This document shows, one piece after another, positions 8,146 through 17,589 of a DNA stretch of 64,000 bases; position 1 is the stretch's first letter; every line of letters starts with the position of its first letter. The translations under genes and the position numbers were made by a program. Below the pieces are notes generated by a model. It did no database searches. It had not been told where the DNA came from and saw nothing but the letters and a program-made list of their open reading frames with translations. The stretch is taken from positions 16,218 to 80,217 of the forward strand of contig NZ_OAOQ01000015.1 of NCBI RefSeq assembly GCF_900207575.1, read 5' to 3'. This DNA comes from Cereibacter ovatus. GTDB taxonomy: Bacteria > Pseudomonadota > Alphaproteobacteria > Rhodobacterales > Rhodobacteraceae.

Positions 8146-9687
8146 CTAGACGAAGGCGTCCGGCATCGATTCCTTCCGTTGCGCGACAAAGGCCGCCAGC
8201 GATTCCGCCACGCCGGGGTCAAGCATTGGCTGCTGATAATCGCCCAGCATCTTCTTCACCCGTTCAGCGGCCAGCGTCTCGGTGTCGCGGGCGCCTTCCT
8301 CTTCCCAGGTCTCGAACGGCTTGTAATCGAGAAGGTCGGTCCGCCAGAACGCGGTCTTGAAATTGGCCTGCGTATGGGCGCAGCCAAGGAAGTGGCCACC
8401 GGGGCCGACCTCGCGCAGCGCATCCATGCCCTGACCGTTGTCATCCATCGCGATGCCCTGAGCCAGATGGTGCAGCGTGCCCAACTGGTCGGCATCCATC
8501 ACGAATTTCTCATAGGATGAGACCAGACCGCCTTCCAGCCAGCCGCAGGCATGCAGCATGAAGTTCACGCCCGACAGCAGCGCCATGTTCAGCGAATTGG
8601 CCGATTCGTAGGCCGCCTGTGCATCGGGAAGCTTCGATCCGCAGAACGCCCCGCCCGAGCGGTAAGGCAGCCCCAGCCGGCGGGCAAGCTGGCCCGCGCC
8701 ATAGGTGATATGCGCGGCCTCGGGGGTGCCGAAGGTGGGTGCGCCCGAGTTCATGTCGATCGAGGTCACGAAAGCGCCGAAGATCACCGGCGCGCCGGGA
8801 CGGATCAGCTGGCTGTAGGCGACGCCGGCCAGAACCTCGGCCAGAACCTGCGTCAAAGTGCCCGCCACCGTCACCGGCGCCATGGCGCCCCCGACGATGA
8901 ACGGCGAGACGATGGACGCCTGCCCCGCCTGCGCGTAGACCTCAAGCGCGCCCATCATCGTCGCATCGAAGGTCAAGGGCGAGTTGATGTTGATCAGCGA
9001 GGTCATCACCGTGTTCCGGTCGACGAAATCGGCACCGAACAGCAGCTTTGCCATTTCGACCGAATCCGCCGCGCGCGAAGGTTCGGTGACCGATCCCATG
9101 AACGGCTTGTCCGACAGCGTCATATGCGCCAGCAGCATGTCAAGGTGGCGCTTGTTCACCGGAATGTCCGTCGGCTCGCAGACCGTGCCGCCGGAATGGT
9201 GCAGCCACTTCGACATGTAGCCCAGCTTCACGAAATTGCGGAAATCCTCCATCGTGGCATAGCGGCGGCCGCCGTCGCGGTCGCGCACGAAGGGCGGGCC
9301 GTAGACCGGCGCCAGCACAAGATTGCGGCCGCCGATTTCCACATTGCGGGCGGGGTTGCGCGCATGCTGGGTAAAGCCGGACGGGGCCGAGGCGCAAAGC
9401 TGACGCGCAAGGCCGCGTGGAATATGCACCCGTTCGCCGCGCACATCGGCGCCGGCATCGCGCCAGCGTTGCAACGCGGCCGGGTTCTCGACGAAGTTGA
9501 CGCCGATTTCCTCAAGCACGGTGTCGGCGTTCCATTCGATGATCTGAAGCGCCTCGTCGTTCAGGATCTCGAAGTTGGGGATGTTGCGGGTGATGAACCG
9601 CGCCGTCTCAAGGCTGACGGCGGTGCGTTCCGCCCGCCGCGCCGATCCGCCGCCGCCCCGCGCCCTGCGTGCCGTAACCTCGTTCAT
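8146..9687 (-). CDS. MttB-family (trimethylamine methyltransferase-like) protein
   Basis: A 513-residue protein of the MttB superfamily, which moves methyl groups from quaternary or tertiary amines to a corrinoid protein. The family core is visible (LGYMSKWLHHSGGTVCEP, MTLSDKPFMGS, LPYRSGGAFCGSK). There is no in-frame amber codon, so it is a non-pyrrolysine member; characterised relatives demethylate glycine betaine, proline betaine or carnitine. No corrinoid protein, activator or second methyltransferase is nearby, so the substrate and acceptor are unknown. It is monocistronic and is followed by the shared terminator. Confidence 0.85.
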   Translation of the reverse strand: MNEVTARRARGGGGSARRAERTAVSLETARFITRNIPNFEILNDEALQIIEWNADTVLEEIGVNFVENPAALQRWRDAGADVRGERVHIPRGLARQLCASAPSGFTQHARNPARNVEIGGRNLVLAPVYGPPFVRDRDGGRRYATMEDFRNFVKLGYMSKWLHHSGGTVCEPTDIPVNKRHLDMLLAHMTLSDKPFMGSVTEPSRAADSVEMAKLLFGADFVDRNTVMTSLININSPLTFDATMMGALEVYAQAGQASIVSPFIVGGAMAPVTVAGTLTQVLAEVLAGVAYSQLIRPGAPVIFGAFVTSIDMNSGAPTFGTPEAAHITYGAGQLARRLGLPYRSGGAFCGSKLPDAQAAYESANSLNMALLSGVNFMLHACGWLEGGLVSSYEKFVMDADQLGTLHHLAQGIAMDDNGQGMDALREVGPGGHFLGCAHTQANFKTAFWRTDLLDYKPFETWEEEGARDTETLAAERVKKMLGDYQQPMLDPGVAESLAAFVAQRKESMPDAFV

Positions 9688-9723
9688 TGCCCAACCTCCG
9701 AAAGCCTGCGCCCGTTTGCGTCC

Positions 9724-9786
9724 TTATGACGCTTTTCCGGCGCGGTCCGGCTGACGTTTCCGGCGCTTGCCGCCAAAAAGCGACAT
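9724..9786 (-). CDS. 20-residue basic peptide, ATGA-coupled
   Basis: A 21-codon frame starts with ATG at 9786, overlapping the stop of the PqiC-like lipoprotein gene as ATGA, the same coupling used throughout this operon. The peptide begins MSLFGGKRRKR and is strongly basic with no hydrophobic segment. It ends with TAA at 9724, before the methyltransferase gene. Function is unknown. The exact overlap is the only support, so it may be a chance frame. Confidence 0.35.
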   Translation of the reverse strand: MSLFGGKRRKRQPDRAGKAS

Positions 9787-10403
9787 CACCGCGCGCGGGA
9801 CCGCACCCAATCCACCGCCTGCCCCAGCGCCTGCGTGGTCGCGACTTCGAAGGCGGCCACCAGATCGCCGGTCTTGTCCGATGCCGCGGCGGCGCGGGTC
9901 TCGATCCGGCGGGTGGACAGGATGGCACGGTCGGTCTCGCGGATCAGCGTCAGCGCAAGGTCCACGCGCACCGTGGGCGCCTGTCCGGGGGAGACCTCGG
10001 CCTGAAAGGCGCGCAGGTCGGTCATCAGCGAGTAGTCGGGCACCAGACCGGCGGCCTCGCGCGTGACCAGCCGGAAGCCCCCGGCATCCTGAAGGCTGCC
10101 CAGCAGCAGCGATTGCACCAGAACCGGCGCCGGGTCCGACCAGCGCGCATCGGGCAGATATTGCGCCTGCACCGGCGACGGCTTGATCAGGATGCGGTCG
10201 GTGGCGATCGCGCCCCCTGCCGTTGCCACGTCCACCATCAGATGGCGCGATCCGCCTGCGGTTCCAGTCCCCGGCAGCGGCGGCAGCGTGTAGCTGTCCA
10301 GCGATTCGGACGCGCGCGACAGCGACAGGGCGGCGCCGCAGCCCGACAGGGCCAGGGCTGCGGCAAGGACGGCAAGGCCGATCGGGGCACGCATCATCGT
10401 CAC
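9786..10403 (-). CDS. PqiC-like ABC transporter auxiliary lipoprotein
   Basis: A 205-residue outer-membrane lipoprotein: the signal peptide ends in the lipobox LSGC, with the lipidated Cys at residue 22. The rest matches the ABC-type transport auxiliary component family (PqiC/YmbA, DUF330), for example LPPLPG near the N-terminus and VQSLLLGSLQDAGGF. It likely helps MCE-based lipid movement between membranes. The start is GTG 10403, which overlaps the MCE gene stop (GTGA). It is the last large gene of the permease-ATPase-MCE-lipoprotein operon. Confidence 0.85.
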   Translation of the reverse strand: MTMMRAPIGLAVLAAALALSGCGAALSLSRASESLDSYTLPPLPGTGTAGGSRHLMVDVATAGGAIATDRILIKPSPVQAQYLPDARWSDPAPVLVQSLLLGSLQDAGGFRLVTREAAGLVPDYSLMTDLRAFQAEVSPGQAPTVRVDLALTLIRETDRAILSTRRIETRAAAASDKTGDLVAAFEVATTQALGQAVDWVRSRAR

Positions 10404-11365
10404 CTTCTGTAAGCGGGGGTCTGGGTGCCAAGGAAGAACCGCGCCGGATCGCGCGAGATCCGGGCCACCAGCGCGTTCAGACTGGCCACCATGCGCCGGG
10501 TGTCGGTCGCAAGGCTGGCATATTGCGGCAGGCCCTTGTCGGCGAAATCGCGGAAGGCCGCCGCCGAGCGTTCGATGCCCTGAACCGAGCGGCTGACCTG
10601 ATCCAGCATCGGCGGCACATCTTCGTCCACCACCCGCTCGATGCTTTCAAAGGTGCCGCGGGCGGCGTCGGCCGCGGCCTTGGCCTCGGTCAGCGCGGTT
10701 TCCAGCGTGGTAAGGGCGGCCTCGGTGCGGTCGGCCATGCCGTCCAGCCGGGCCGCGAAATCATCGATACGCGCCGTGGTTTCGGCCGCATCGCGGGTGA
10801 TCGCCGCGATGTTCTGCATCGAGGCATCGGCATTGGTCAGGATGCTTTCCACCGCGGCACGGTTTTCGGGGCCGGTGAAGGTCTGGATGTCTTTCAGCAG
10901 CGTGATCGCCTCGGCCAGCAGGGTCGGCGCATCGGCTGTCAGCGCCTGCACCGCCGAGCGTTGCGACGGGATCACCGGAACCCATTCGCCTTTGCGCGGC
11001 TCCAGCGGATCGGGCGCACGCCCCCCCGCAAGCGAGACATAAGAGACCCCCGTCACCCCCTGCGCAGCCAGTTGCGCCACCGTATCGGTGCGCACCGGGG
11101 TCGAGGCGGTGATCTCGATCTGCACCCGGACCAGCGCCGGATTGGCCTCGTCCAGTTCGATCGACATCACCTCGCCCACATCCACGCCGTTATAGCGCAC
11201 GGCACTGGCGCGGCCGAGCCCTTCGACGCTTTCGAACAGAATGTCATAACGGGCAATGCTGCGGTCCAGCTGAACCTTGGCCAGCCACAGCAGAAAGCCC
11301 AGCGTGGCCAGCACGCTGAACAGCGTAAAGAGGCCGATCAGGATGAAGCGGGCGCGGGTTTCCAT
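10400..11365 (-). CDS. MCE (MlaD-type) lipid-transport protein
   Basis: A 321-residue membrane-anchored periplasmic protein with one N-terminal helix (about residues 8-28). A single MCE domain follows (about 38-115; YDILFESVEGLGRASAVRYNG, GVTGVSYVSLAGG), then a long helical tail (about 150-300) rich in Ala and heptad-like repeats, typical of coiled-coil needle or barrel extensions. It should bind lipid and link the inner-membrane ABC complex to the outer membrane. It lies 3 nt downstream of the ATPase gene. Confidence 0.9.
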   Translation of the reverse strand: METRARFILIGLFTLFSVLATLGFLLWLAKVQLDRSIARYDILFESVEGLGRASAVRYNGVDVGEVMSIELDEANPALVRVQIEITASTPVRTDTVAQLAAQGVTGVSYVSLAGGRAPDPLEPRKGEWVPVIPSQRSAVQALTADAPTLLAEAITLLKDIQTFTGPENRAAVESILTNADASMQNIAAITRDAAETTARIDDFAARLDGMADRTEAALTTLETALTEAKAAADAARGTFESIERVVDEDVPPMLDQVSRSVQGIERSAAAFRDFADKGLPQYASLATDTRRMVASLNALVARISRDPARFFLGTQTPAYRR

Positions 11366-11368
11366 CGC

Positions 11369-12139
11369 CTAGCCCTCGGCCGCCAGCATCGCGGCATGGG
11401 CGCGCGGCCCGTGGAAATAGCTGCGGACCCAAGGGTGGTCCACCCTCATCAGTTCGCGGATCGTTCCGGTCACCAGCACTTTCCTTTCGGCCAGAACCGC
11501 GATGCGGTCGCAGGTGGCATGCAGCGTATCCAGATCGTGCGTCACGAGAAAGACCGTCAGACCAAGAGATTGCTGCAAGTTGCGGATCAGCACGTCAAAA
11601 TCCGATGCGCCGATCGGATCGAGGCCCGCGGTGGGTTCATCGAGAAACAGGATCTCGGGATCCAGCGCCAGCGCCCGCGCAAGGCCGGCCCGTTTGCGCA
11701 TCCCCCCCGACAGTTCCGACGGATACAGCGTGCGCGCCTTGGGCGGCAGGCCCACCATCGCAATTTTCAGATCGGCCAGCGCGCGGCGCGTTTCGGCATC
11801 CAGCCCCGTGCGCTCTCGCATCGGCGCCTCGACATTCTCGCGCACGGTCAGCGATGAAAATAGCGCGCCATCCTGAAACATCACCCCCCAGCGGTTCTCG
11901 ACCCGGGCCATCTCGGCGCGTGGCGCGGTGCGCAGATCGACGCCGAACACCGTGATCGATCCCGCCACGGGCTTCTGAAGCCCGACGATGGACCGCAACA
12001 GCACCGATTTCCCGGTGCCCGAGCCGCCGACGATGCCCAGAACCTCGCCGCGGTGGATATCCAGATCCAGACCTTCGTGGATCACATTCGGGCCGAACTG
12101 GTTCTTCAGGCCGCGGACCTTGATCAGCACGTCGCCCAT
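11369..12139 (-). CDS. MlaF-type ABC transporter ATPase
   Basis: A 256-residue cytosolic ATPase of an MCE lipid transporter. Walker A is GGSGTGKS (about residues 38-45), the signature is LSGGMRKRAGLARA, Walker B is ILFLDEPTAGLD and the switch His is in LVTHDLD. The SGGMRKR variant of the signature is characteristic of Mla/Mkl/Tgd ATPases. ATG 12139 overlaps the permease stop (ATGA). Confidence 0.93.
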   Translation of the reverse strand: MGDVLIKVRGLKNQFGPNVIHEGLDLDIHRGEVLGIVGGSGTGKSVLLRSIVGLQKPVAGSITVFGVDLRTAPRAEMARVENRWGVMFQDGALFSSLTVRENVEAPMRERTGLDAETRRALADLKIAMVGLPPKARTLYPSELSGGMRKRAGLARALALDPEILFLDEPTAGLDPIGASDFDVLIRNLQQSLGLTVFLVTHDLDTLHATCDRIAVLAERKVLVTGTIRELMRVDHPWVRSYFHGPRAHAAMLAAEG

Positions 12140-13239
12140 CACAGCCCCCAGACCGCGAAAAAGATCGAAAACAGCGCGTCGGTCACGATCACCAGAAAGA
12201 TTGCCTGCACCACCGAACGCGAGGTGTGGCTTCCCAGCGACTCGGCATTGCCGGACACCTGCATCCCCTGATGGCAACCGATCACCCCGATGATGATGGC
12301 AAAGAACGGCGCCTTGACCAGCCCGATGATCGCATGGCTGACATCGGTATCGGCCAGCAGCCGGGTGCGGAACATGCCCGGCGTGATGCCAAGGTCGATC
12401 CATGCCATCAACCCGCCGCCCACCAGCCCCGCGATCGAGGCGATGAAGCCAAGTGCCGGCAAAAGGATCACCAGCGCCAGCACCCGCGGCAGCACCAGCC
12501 TGTCGATCGGATCGATGCCGAGAACGCGCATCGCGTCGATTTCCTCGCGCATCTTCATCGATCCGATGGCCGCCGTGAACGCCGAGGCCGAGCGCCCGGC
12601 CACGATGATCGCCGTCAGCAGGATGCCCAGTTCGCGCAGGATCGCGATGGCGACCAGATCGACGACATAGACCTCGGCGCCGAACTGTTCCAATTGCGTG
12701 GCGCCCTGAAACGCCAGCACGATCCCGATCAGAAAGCCCATCAGCGCAACGATGGGCACCGCGTTCCAGCCCGCTTCCTGCATATGGTGAAACAATGGCG
12801 TCAGCCGAAGCCGGGTCGGGTGTAGCACCAGCGCCGCCAGATGCGCCACGACCTCGCCCAGAAAGGCCAGCCCCTGAAGCGCGGTCGACAGGCCCCGCGC
12901 CACGTCTTGCCCCAGATTGGCCAACCCGTCGCCCGGCCGGCCCGGGATTTCGCGCCGCTTCGGTTCGGGTTCGGGAAAGGCCGCGGTCACGGTCTCGATC
13001 AGCTGGCGCTGGGCGTCGGACAGGTTTGCAAGCCGGAGCTCGCGCCCCGCAGCCACGGCCTGCCGTTGCGCCGAAACCAGCGCCCATGCCCCCGCGGTAT
13101 CCAGTGCCTGGACCTGCGACAGATCCAGCACGCCCGTCTGCGCGGCATCCGCGATCCGGCGCCGCGCGTCGGACAGGGTCTCGATCGTCAGCGGACCGGC
13201 CAGCGCCGCGGCCTGCCCGGCGGTTTCGGCCACGGTCAC
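12139..13239 (-). CDS. MlaE-type permease with N-terminal STAS domain
   Basis: An inner-membrane permease of the MCE lipid transporter, about 366 residues. The N-terminal STAS-like domain (LDLSQVQALDTAGAWAL) fuses the MlaB role to the permease. The C-terminal MlaE domain has about five helices with GxxxGIVLAFQGATQLEQFGAE and the conserved SASAFTAAIGSMKMREEIDAM cytosolic segment. The frame stays open back into the tRNA-Val gene, so that upstream part is spurious. GTG 13239 is the best start, though no strong ribosome-binding site precedes it; TTG 13287 is an alternative. Confidence 0.88.
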   Translation of the reverse strand: MTVAETAGQAAALAGPLTIETLSDARRRIADAAQTGVLDLSQVQALDTAGAWALVSAQRQAVAAGRELRLANLSDAQRQLIETVTAAFPEPEPKRREIPGRPGDGLANLGQDVARGLSTALQGLAFLGEVVAHLAALVLHPTRLRLTPLFHHMQEAGWNAVPIVALMGFLIGIVLAFQGATQLEQFGAEVYVVDLVAIAILRELGILLTAIIVAGRSASAFTAAIGSMKMREEIDAMRVLGIDPIDRLVLPRVLALVILLPALGFIASIAGLVGGGLMAWIDLGITPGMFRTRLLADTDVSHAIIGLVKAPFFAIIIGVIGCHQGMQVSGNAESLGSHTSRSVVQAIFLVIVTDALFSIFFAVWGL

Positions 13240-13300
13240 GATTGCGCTCGCAGATCCAGCCGGGGCATCGTCCCTGTCCTTTCGCAAGCCGTTCAAGACG

Positions 13301-13376
13301 TGGTGGGTGGTGAGGGACTCGAACCCCCGACATTCTCGGTGTAAACGAGACGCTCTACCAACTGAGCTAACCACCC
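13301..13376 (-). tRNA. tRNA-Val (TAC)
   Basis: Minus-strand cloverleaf: acceptor GGGTGGT/ACCACCC, anticodon stem TCTCG/CGAGA with loop TTTACAC (anticodon TAC), T-arm GGTTCGAGTCC, and encoded CCA. The length is 76 nt with CCA. It lies about 60 bp upstream of the MlaE-type permease start on the same strand. Confidence 0.97.
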
Positions 13377-13667
13377 GCCGTCCGCCCTCTAGCGCGGCGA
13401 GGCGGCATTTTGCAAGGCTTCAATGCGGCGCGACACTTCGGGTAAGGAGTGACCTGCCATCGCATCCGCCCTCGACTGGATCCGCCCGGGTGCATGCTTC
13501 GGTCCGTGGTCGGCGCGGTGATCGCCAACATGATGCCGGTTCATTGCAATTCCGATGTGCCCATCTCGACGCATGCCCCGTCTCACGGGCAACCGTCCGA
13601 ACCGCGGCATCATCGGAACCGCGTCTTGAAAGCCCGCGGTCAGACAGGCGACGGGTGAAAGCCCAGC
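13377..13667. other. intergenic stretch, no gene seen
   Basis: Between tRNA-Val and the IS110 relic I see no convincing coding frame, hairpin terminator or repeat. The part nearest 13668 may still belong to the decayed IS110 element. Confidence 0.5.
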
Positions 13668-14050
13668 TCAGCGCGCCGCATCTGCCGCCGTGACATCGAA
13701 CCGAAAGCCGGTGTCATCGCCCCATATGCGGTGCAGGATCAGACCAATACCCCGCACCATGGCGCGCATCTCGCCACGGCGGCGTTCCACCTGCGCCGCC
13801 GAGGTCTCAACCGTGCCGAAAGCCCTCGGTGCATCATGGCGTAGCCTGCGGCTCGGGGTGACATCGCCAGCCTTGGTGATGCCGCCCGAGACATCGCGTT
13901 CGCCGGACCGATTGCGCGACGGGGTCAGGCCGACCCATGGACCCAGCCTTTCCGATGACGCGAAGCGCAAGGGATCATCGAGGGCGGGACGAATGCCCCG
14001 TCTTTCAGCGATTGTCCTGTTCGACATGGATCGGCATGCGTTGGTTGTCG
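13668..14050 (-). pseudogene. IS110-family transposase relic (C-terminal part)
   Basis: The minus strand encodes the C-terminal half of an IS110/IS116/IS902 transposase in degraded form. FASSERLGPWVGLTP and RSGERDVSGGITKAGD match the conserved part of the Transposase_20 domain. RRGEMRAMV...GIGLILHRIWGDDTGFR matches the family's C-terminus with small deletions. The N-terminal DEDD catalytic domain is absent, the middle is frameshifted, and no ends are recognisable. It lies between tRNA-Val and tRNA-Ser, suggesting an old insertion beside tRNA genes. Confidence 0.7.
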
Positions 14051-14132
14051 ACGCCACCGATCGTTCGCAAGCCGCTTCCTGCAACGAAAAAATCGCTTGT
14101 TCTCCCTGACAGTGCCTCATATACGGATCAGC

Positions 14133-14223
14133 GGAGACGTGGCCGAGTGGTCGAAGGCACACCCCTGCTAAGGGTGCAGACCTCTAAAGGGTCTCGAGGG
14201 TTCGAATCCCTTCGTCTCCGCCA
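14133..14223 (+). tRNA. tRNA-Ser (GCT)
   Basis: A 91-nt class II tRNA: acceptor GGAGACG/CGTCTCC, anticodon loop with GCT (ccctGCTaaggg), a long variable arm (acctctaaagggt), T-arm GGTTCGAATCC and encoded CCA. Confidence 0.97.
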
Positions 14224-14776
14224 TTTCAATGCAAAATTATGACTTGTTTACCCCACAGTTTCGATGGGTTACGCAAGCATGGTGCTTAATACCCGCTCAG
14301 CTTGCTCCACCTTTTCTGCTGAGATTCGGCCTAGCACCTGCTGTCGCGCCAGCGTTTGTTGCGTCCGCGAGCGTATCGAAACCGGCGCCCCTCCGCAGAT
14401 GCGCCCGCTCCGGATCGGGAGCGGGCACCGCGCTCACTCGCGGATGCCGCGCATCCACCCCCGCACCGGGCCGCGTCCGAGATCGGACGGCCCATCCAGT
14501 CCCGGACCTCGGTCGCCTGATCGAACACCGCGACCGCCTCGCCCTTCTCATCGCCGGTGGCGAGATCGGGCTCTTCCTGCGCGTCGAGCAGGAGGTCGAA
14601 ACCGCCGGGGAAATGGCCGCCGCCCCTGATGCGCGCCCGAGAGATCGCCGCCCGGACAGGCGGAGCCGCAGTCAGGTGGCTGCGGATGTGGCGCAGGCCG
14701 GGAACCGGGCGCTGCACGCGGACGGATGACACCCCTTTCCAATTTCGGGTAACTTTCTGGGTGATTTTGGATAACA
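14224..14776. other. stretch without assignable gene
   Basis: About 550 bp between tRNA-Ser and a terminator. A minus-strand frame over about 14331-14740 reads like protein in parts (GGFDLLLDAQEEPDL, QATEVRDWMGRPI) but has no start or ribosome-binding site and runs on through tRNA-Val(CAC). It may be the relic of a gene. I recognise no family. Confidence 0.4.
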
Positions 14777-14778
14777 AA

Positions 14779-14799
14779 AGGCCCCCGAGAGGGGGGCCT
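14779..14799 (-). terminator. terminator downstream of tRNA-Val(CAC)
   Basis: The stem AGGCCCCC/GGGGGGCCT has a 4-base loop and is followed on the minus strand by TTTTGTTAT. It lies 29 bp past the 3' end of tRNA-Val(CAC). Confidence 0.8.
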
Positions 14800-14827
14800 A
14801 AGTCCTTGATTTTAATCAAGTGAATGA

Positions 14828-14902
14828 TGGTGGGCGATAACGGATTTGAACCGCTGACATCTTCGATGTGAACGAAGCGCTCTACCGCTGAGCTAATCGC
14901 CC
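14828..14902 (-). tRNA. tRNA-Val (CAC)
   Basis: Minus-strand cloverleaf with acceptor GGGCGAT/ATCGCCC, anticodon stem CTTCG/CGAAG with loop TTCACAT (anticodon CAC), T-arm GGTTCAAATCC and encoded CCA; 75 nt. It is the second valine isoacceptor in the window. Confidence 0.97.
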
Positions 14903-15120
14903 GATGGCGGGTTATTACTGCCCCTCGCGGTCCTCTGCAAGGGGCTTGGAACAACTTTTCCGCGCCGGCAGTGCAGTTTATGCAAGAGTTGTAACACGAC
15001 ACTTCGGGGGGGCTGCGACATCGGGCACCTGTTCCGCACCGGCGGCACAGGTGAGGCGATGCCGGGGCCGAAACCTGCCCCCCGGATCGATCCCCGGCCT
15101 GCCGTGAGGCGGCACCAATC

Positions 15121-15150
15121 GCAAAGGCGCGACCGAAGCCGCGCCTTTGC
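15121..15150 (-). terminator. lon terminator
   Basis: A perfect 11-bp stem (GCAAAGGCGCG/CGCGCCTTTGC) with an 8-base loop starts 30 bp downstream of the lon stop codon. Its T content on both sides would allow either orientation; only lon points towards it. Confidence 0.75.
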
Positions 15151-15180
15151 TGTAGCGTCGATTCGTGCGGCGCGGCCGGA

Positions 15181-17589
15181 TCAGTGCGCGGTCGCGGTCG
15201 GCGTGTTGTCACGCTCAAGTCGGCGGGCGGCGGCGGCGGCTTCCTCGGCCGCCTCGTCCCACTCGACCGGATCGGGCATCCGCACCAAAGCCTCGCGCAG
15301 AACCTCGCGGACATGGGCGACGGGCACGATGCGCAACCCCTCTTTCACATTGTCCGGGATCTCGGCCAGATCCTTGGCGTTTTCTTCCGGGATCAGCACG
15401 GTCTTGATGCCGCCCCGCAGTGCCGCCAGCAGCTTTTCCTTCAAGCCACCGATGGGCAGCACGTTGCCGCGCAGCGTCACCTCGCCCGTCATCGCCACAT
15501 CCTTGCGGACGGGAATGCCGGTCAGAACCGACACGATCGACGTCACCATCGCCACCCCCGCCGACGGCCCGTCCTTGGGCGTGGCGCCTTCGGGGACGTG
15601 AACATGGATATCCACCGCCTCGAACTTCGGCGGCTTCACCCCCAGTTCCGGGCTGATCGATCGCACGAAGCTCGAGGCCGCGTCGATCGATTCCTTCATC
15701 ACGTCGCCCAGCTTGCCGGTGGTCTTCATCCGACCCTTGCCCGGCAGGCGCAGCGCCTCGATCGACAACAATTCGCCGCCGACCGAGGTCCAGGCCAGCC
15801 CCGTCACGACGCCCACCTGATCTTCCTTCTCGGCCAGACCATAGCGATAGCGTTTGACGCCAAGGAACCCTTCCAGCGTCTCGGGCGTCACTTCCACCGT
15901 TTTGGCCGTGCCCTTGACGATCTCTGTCACCGCCTTGCGGGCAAGTTTCGCGATCTCACGTTCCAGGTTCCGCACCCCGGCTTCGCGGGTGTAGGTGCGG
16001 ATGATCTCGGTCAGCGCGGCATCGGTCAGGCTGAATTCACCCTTTTTCAGACCGTGGTTGGCGATCTGCTTCGGGATCAGGTGCTGGCGGGCGATCTCGC
16101 GCTTTTCGTCCTCGGTGTAGCCGGCCAGCGGAATGATCTCCATCCGGTCCAGCAGCGGCGAGGGCATGTTGTAGCTGTTCGCCGTGGTCAGGAACATCAC
16201 GTTCGACAGGTCATATTCCACTTCCAGATAGTGGTCCATGAAGGTCGAGTTCTGTTCCGGGTCCAGCACCTCCAGCATGGCCGAGGCCGGGTCGCCGCGG
16301 AAATCCTGCCCCATCTTGTCGATTTCATCCAGCAGGATCAGCGGGTTGGTGGTCTTGGCCTTTTTCAGCGCCTGAATGATCTTGCCCGGCATCGATCCGA
16401 TATAGGTCCGCCGATGGCCGCGGATCTCGGATTCGTCGCGCACGCCGCCCAGACTGATGCGGATGAACTCGCGCCCCGTGGCCCGCGCCACAGACCGGCC
16501 CAGCGAGGTCTTGCCCACACCCGGGGGGCCGACAAGGCACAGGATCGGCCCCTTCAGCTTGGCCGAGCGCGCCTGAACCGCCAGATATTCGACGATCCGC
16601 TCCTTGACCTTTTCCAGCCCGTGGTGGTCGGCGTCCAGAACCGCCTGCGCCTTGCCCAGATCCTTCTTGGTGCGCGATTTTACCCCCCACGGCACGCCCA
16701 GAAGCCAGTCGAGGTAATTGCGCACCACCGTCGCCTCGGCCGACATCGGCGACATCGACTTCAGCTTCTTGACCTCGGCATCGGCCTTGTCGCGGGCTTC
16801 TTTCGAAAGCTCGGTCCGGGCGATGCGTTCTTCCAGTTCGGCGATCTCGTTCTGGCCGTCCTCGCCGTCGCCCAGTTCCTTCTGAATGGCCTTCATCTGC
16901 TCATTCAGATAATATTCCCGCTGCGTGCGCTCCATCTGGCTTTTCACGCGGGTCTTGATCTTCTTTTCCACCTGAAGGACGGACATCTCGCCCTGCATGT
17001 GGCCATAGACCCGCTCCAGCCGCTCGGCCACGTCCAGCGTTTCCAGCAGCGCCTGCTTCTGGGCCACATCAATCCCGAGGTGCCCGGCCACAAGGTCGGC
17101 CAGCCGCGCGGCATCGCGGGTTTCCGAGACCGCGGCCAGCGCCTCTTCGGGGATGTTCTTCTTGATCTTGGCGTAACGCTCGAATTCCTCGGCCACGGCG
17201 CGCAACAGCGCCTCGACCGTCGACAGATCGCCGGGGGCTTCGTCAAGAAACTCGGACCGGGCCTCGAAGAACTGGTCGTTCGGCAGGAATTCGGTGATGC
17301 GCACGCGGCTTTTGCCCTCGACCAGCACCTTCACCGTGCCATCGGGCAGTTTCAAAAGCTGAAGCACATTGGCCAGCACACCGGCGCGATAGATGCCGTC
17401 GGTGGTCGGATCGTCCACGGAAGGGTCGATCTGCGAAGACAGCAGGATCTGCCGGTCCTCGCCCATCACTTCTTCCAGCGCGCGGACCGACTTCTCCCGG
17501 CCCACGAACAGCGGCACGATCATATGAGGGAACACCACGATGTCGCGCAGCGGCAGCACCGGGTAGCTGTTGGGAAGCTGTTCAGTCAT
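15181..17589 (-). CDS. lon: ATP-dependent protease Lon
   Basis: An 802-residue cytosolic AAA+ serine protease that degrades misfolded and regulatory proteins. It has the N-terminal LON substrate domain (about residues 8-200), a coiled-coil linker, an AAA+ module (Walker A GPPGVGKT, Walker [11 protein letters not shown]) and the C-terminal protease domain. The catalytic Ser is at about residue 676 (DGPSAG) and the Lys at about 719 (GGLKEK). The start is ATG 17589 with AAGGAAAAG just upstream; the open frame beyond it is non-coding. It is monocistronic with its own terminator. Confidence 0.98.
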   Translation of the reverse strand: MTEQLPNSYPVLPLRDIVVFPHMIVPLFVGREKSVRALEEVMGEDRQILLSSQIDPSVDDPTTDGIYRAGVLANVLQLLKLPDGTVKVLVEGKSRVRITEFLPNDQFFEARSEFLDEAPGDLSTVEALLRAVAEEFERYAKIKKNIPEEALAAVSETRDAARLADLVAGHLGIDVAQKQALLETLDVAERLERVYGHMQGEMSVLQVEKKIKTRVKSQMERTQREYYLNEQMKAIQKELGDGEDGQNEIAELEERIARTELSKEARDKADAEVKKLKSMSPMSAEATVVRNYLDWLLGVPWGVKSRTKKDLGKAQAVLDADHHGLEKVKERIVEYLAVQARSAKLKGPILCLVGPPGVGKTSLGRSVARATGREFIRISLGGVRDESEIRGHRRTYIGSMPGKIIQALKKAKTTNPLILLDEIDKMGQDFRGDPASAMLEVLDPEQNSTFMDHYLEVEYDLSNVMFLTTANSYNMPSPLLDRMEIIPLAGYTEDEKREIARQHLIPKQIANHGLKKGEFSLTDAALTEIIRTYTREAGVRNLEREIAKLARKAVTEIVKGTAKTVEVTPETLEGFLGVKRYRYGLAEKEDQVGVVTGLAWTSVGGELLSIEALRLPGKGRMKTTGKLGDVMKESIDAASSFVRSISPELGVKPPKFEAVDIHVHVPEGATPKDGPSAGVAMVTSIVSVLTGIPVRKDVAMTGEVTLRGNVLPIGGLKEKLLAALRGGIKTVLIPEENAKDLAEIPDNVKEGLRIVPVAHVREVLREALVRMPDPVEWDEAAEEAAAAARRLERDNTPTATAH

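Noticed and set aside
8146..9687. Pyrrolysine-type trimethylamine methyltransferase
   Set aside because: No in-frame TAG is present and no pyl genes are in the window; it is a non-pyrrolysine family member.
12139..13374. 411-codon reading of the MlaE-type permease starting inside tRNA-Val
   Set aside because: Its first 25 residues are the translated tRNA gene; the permease must start downstream (GTG 13239 or TTG 13287).
14331..15314. 327-codon minus-strand frame
   Set aside because: It runs through the whole of tRNA-Val(CAC) and the lon terminator, so it is not one gene; only its 3' part is noted as a possible relic.
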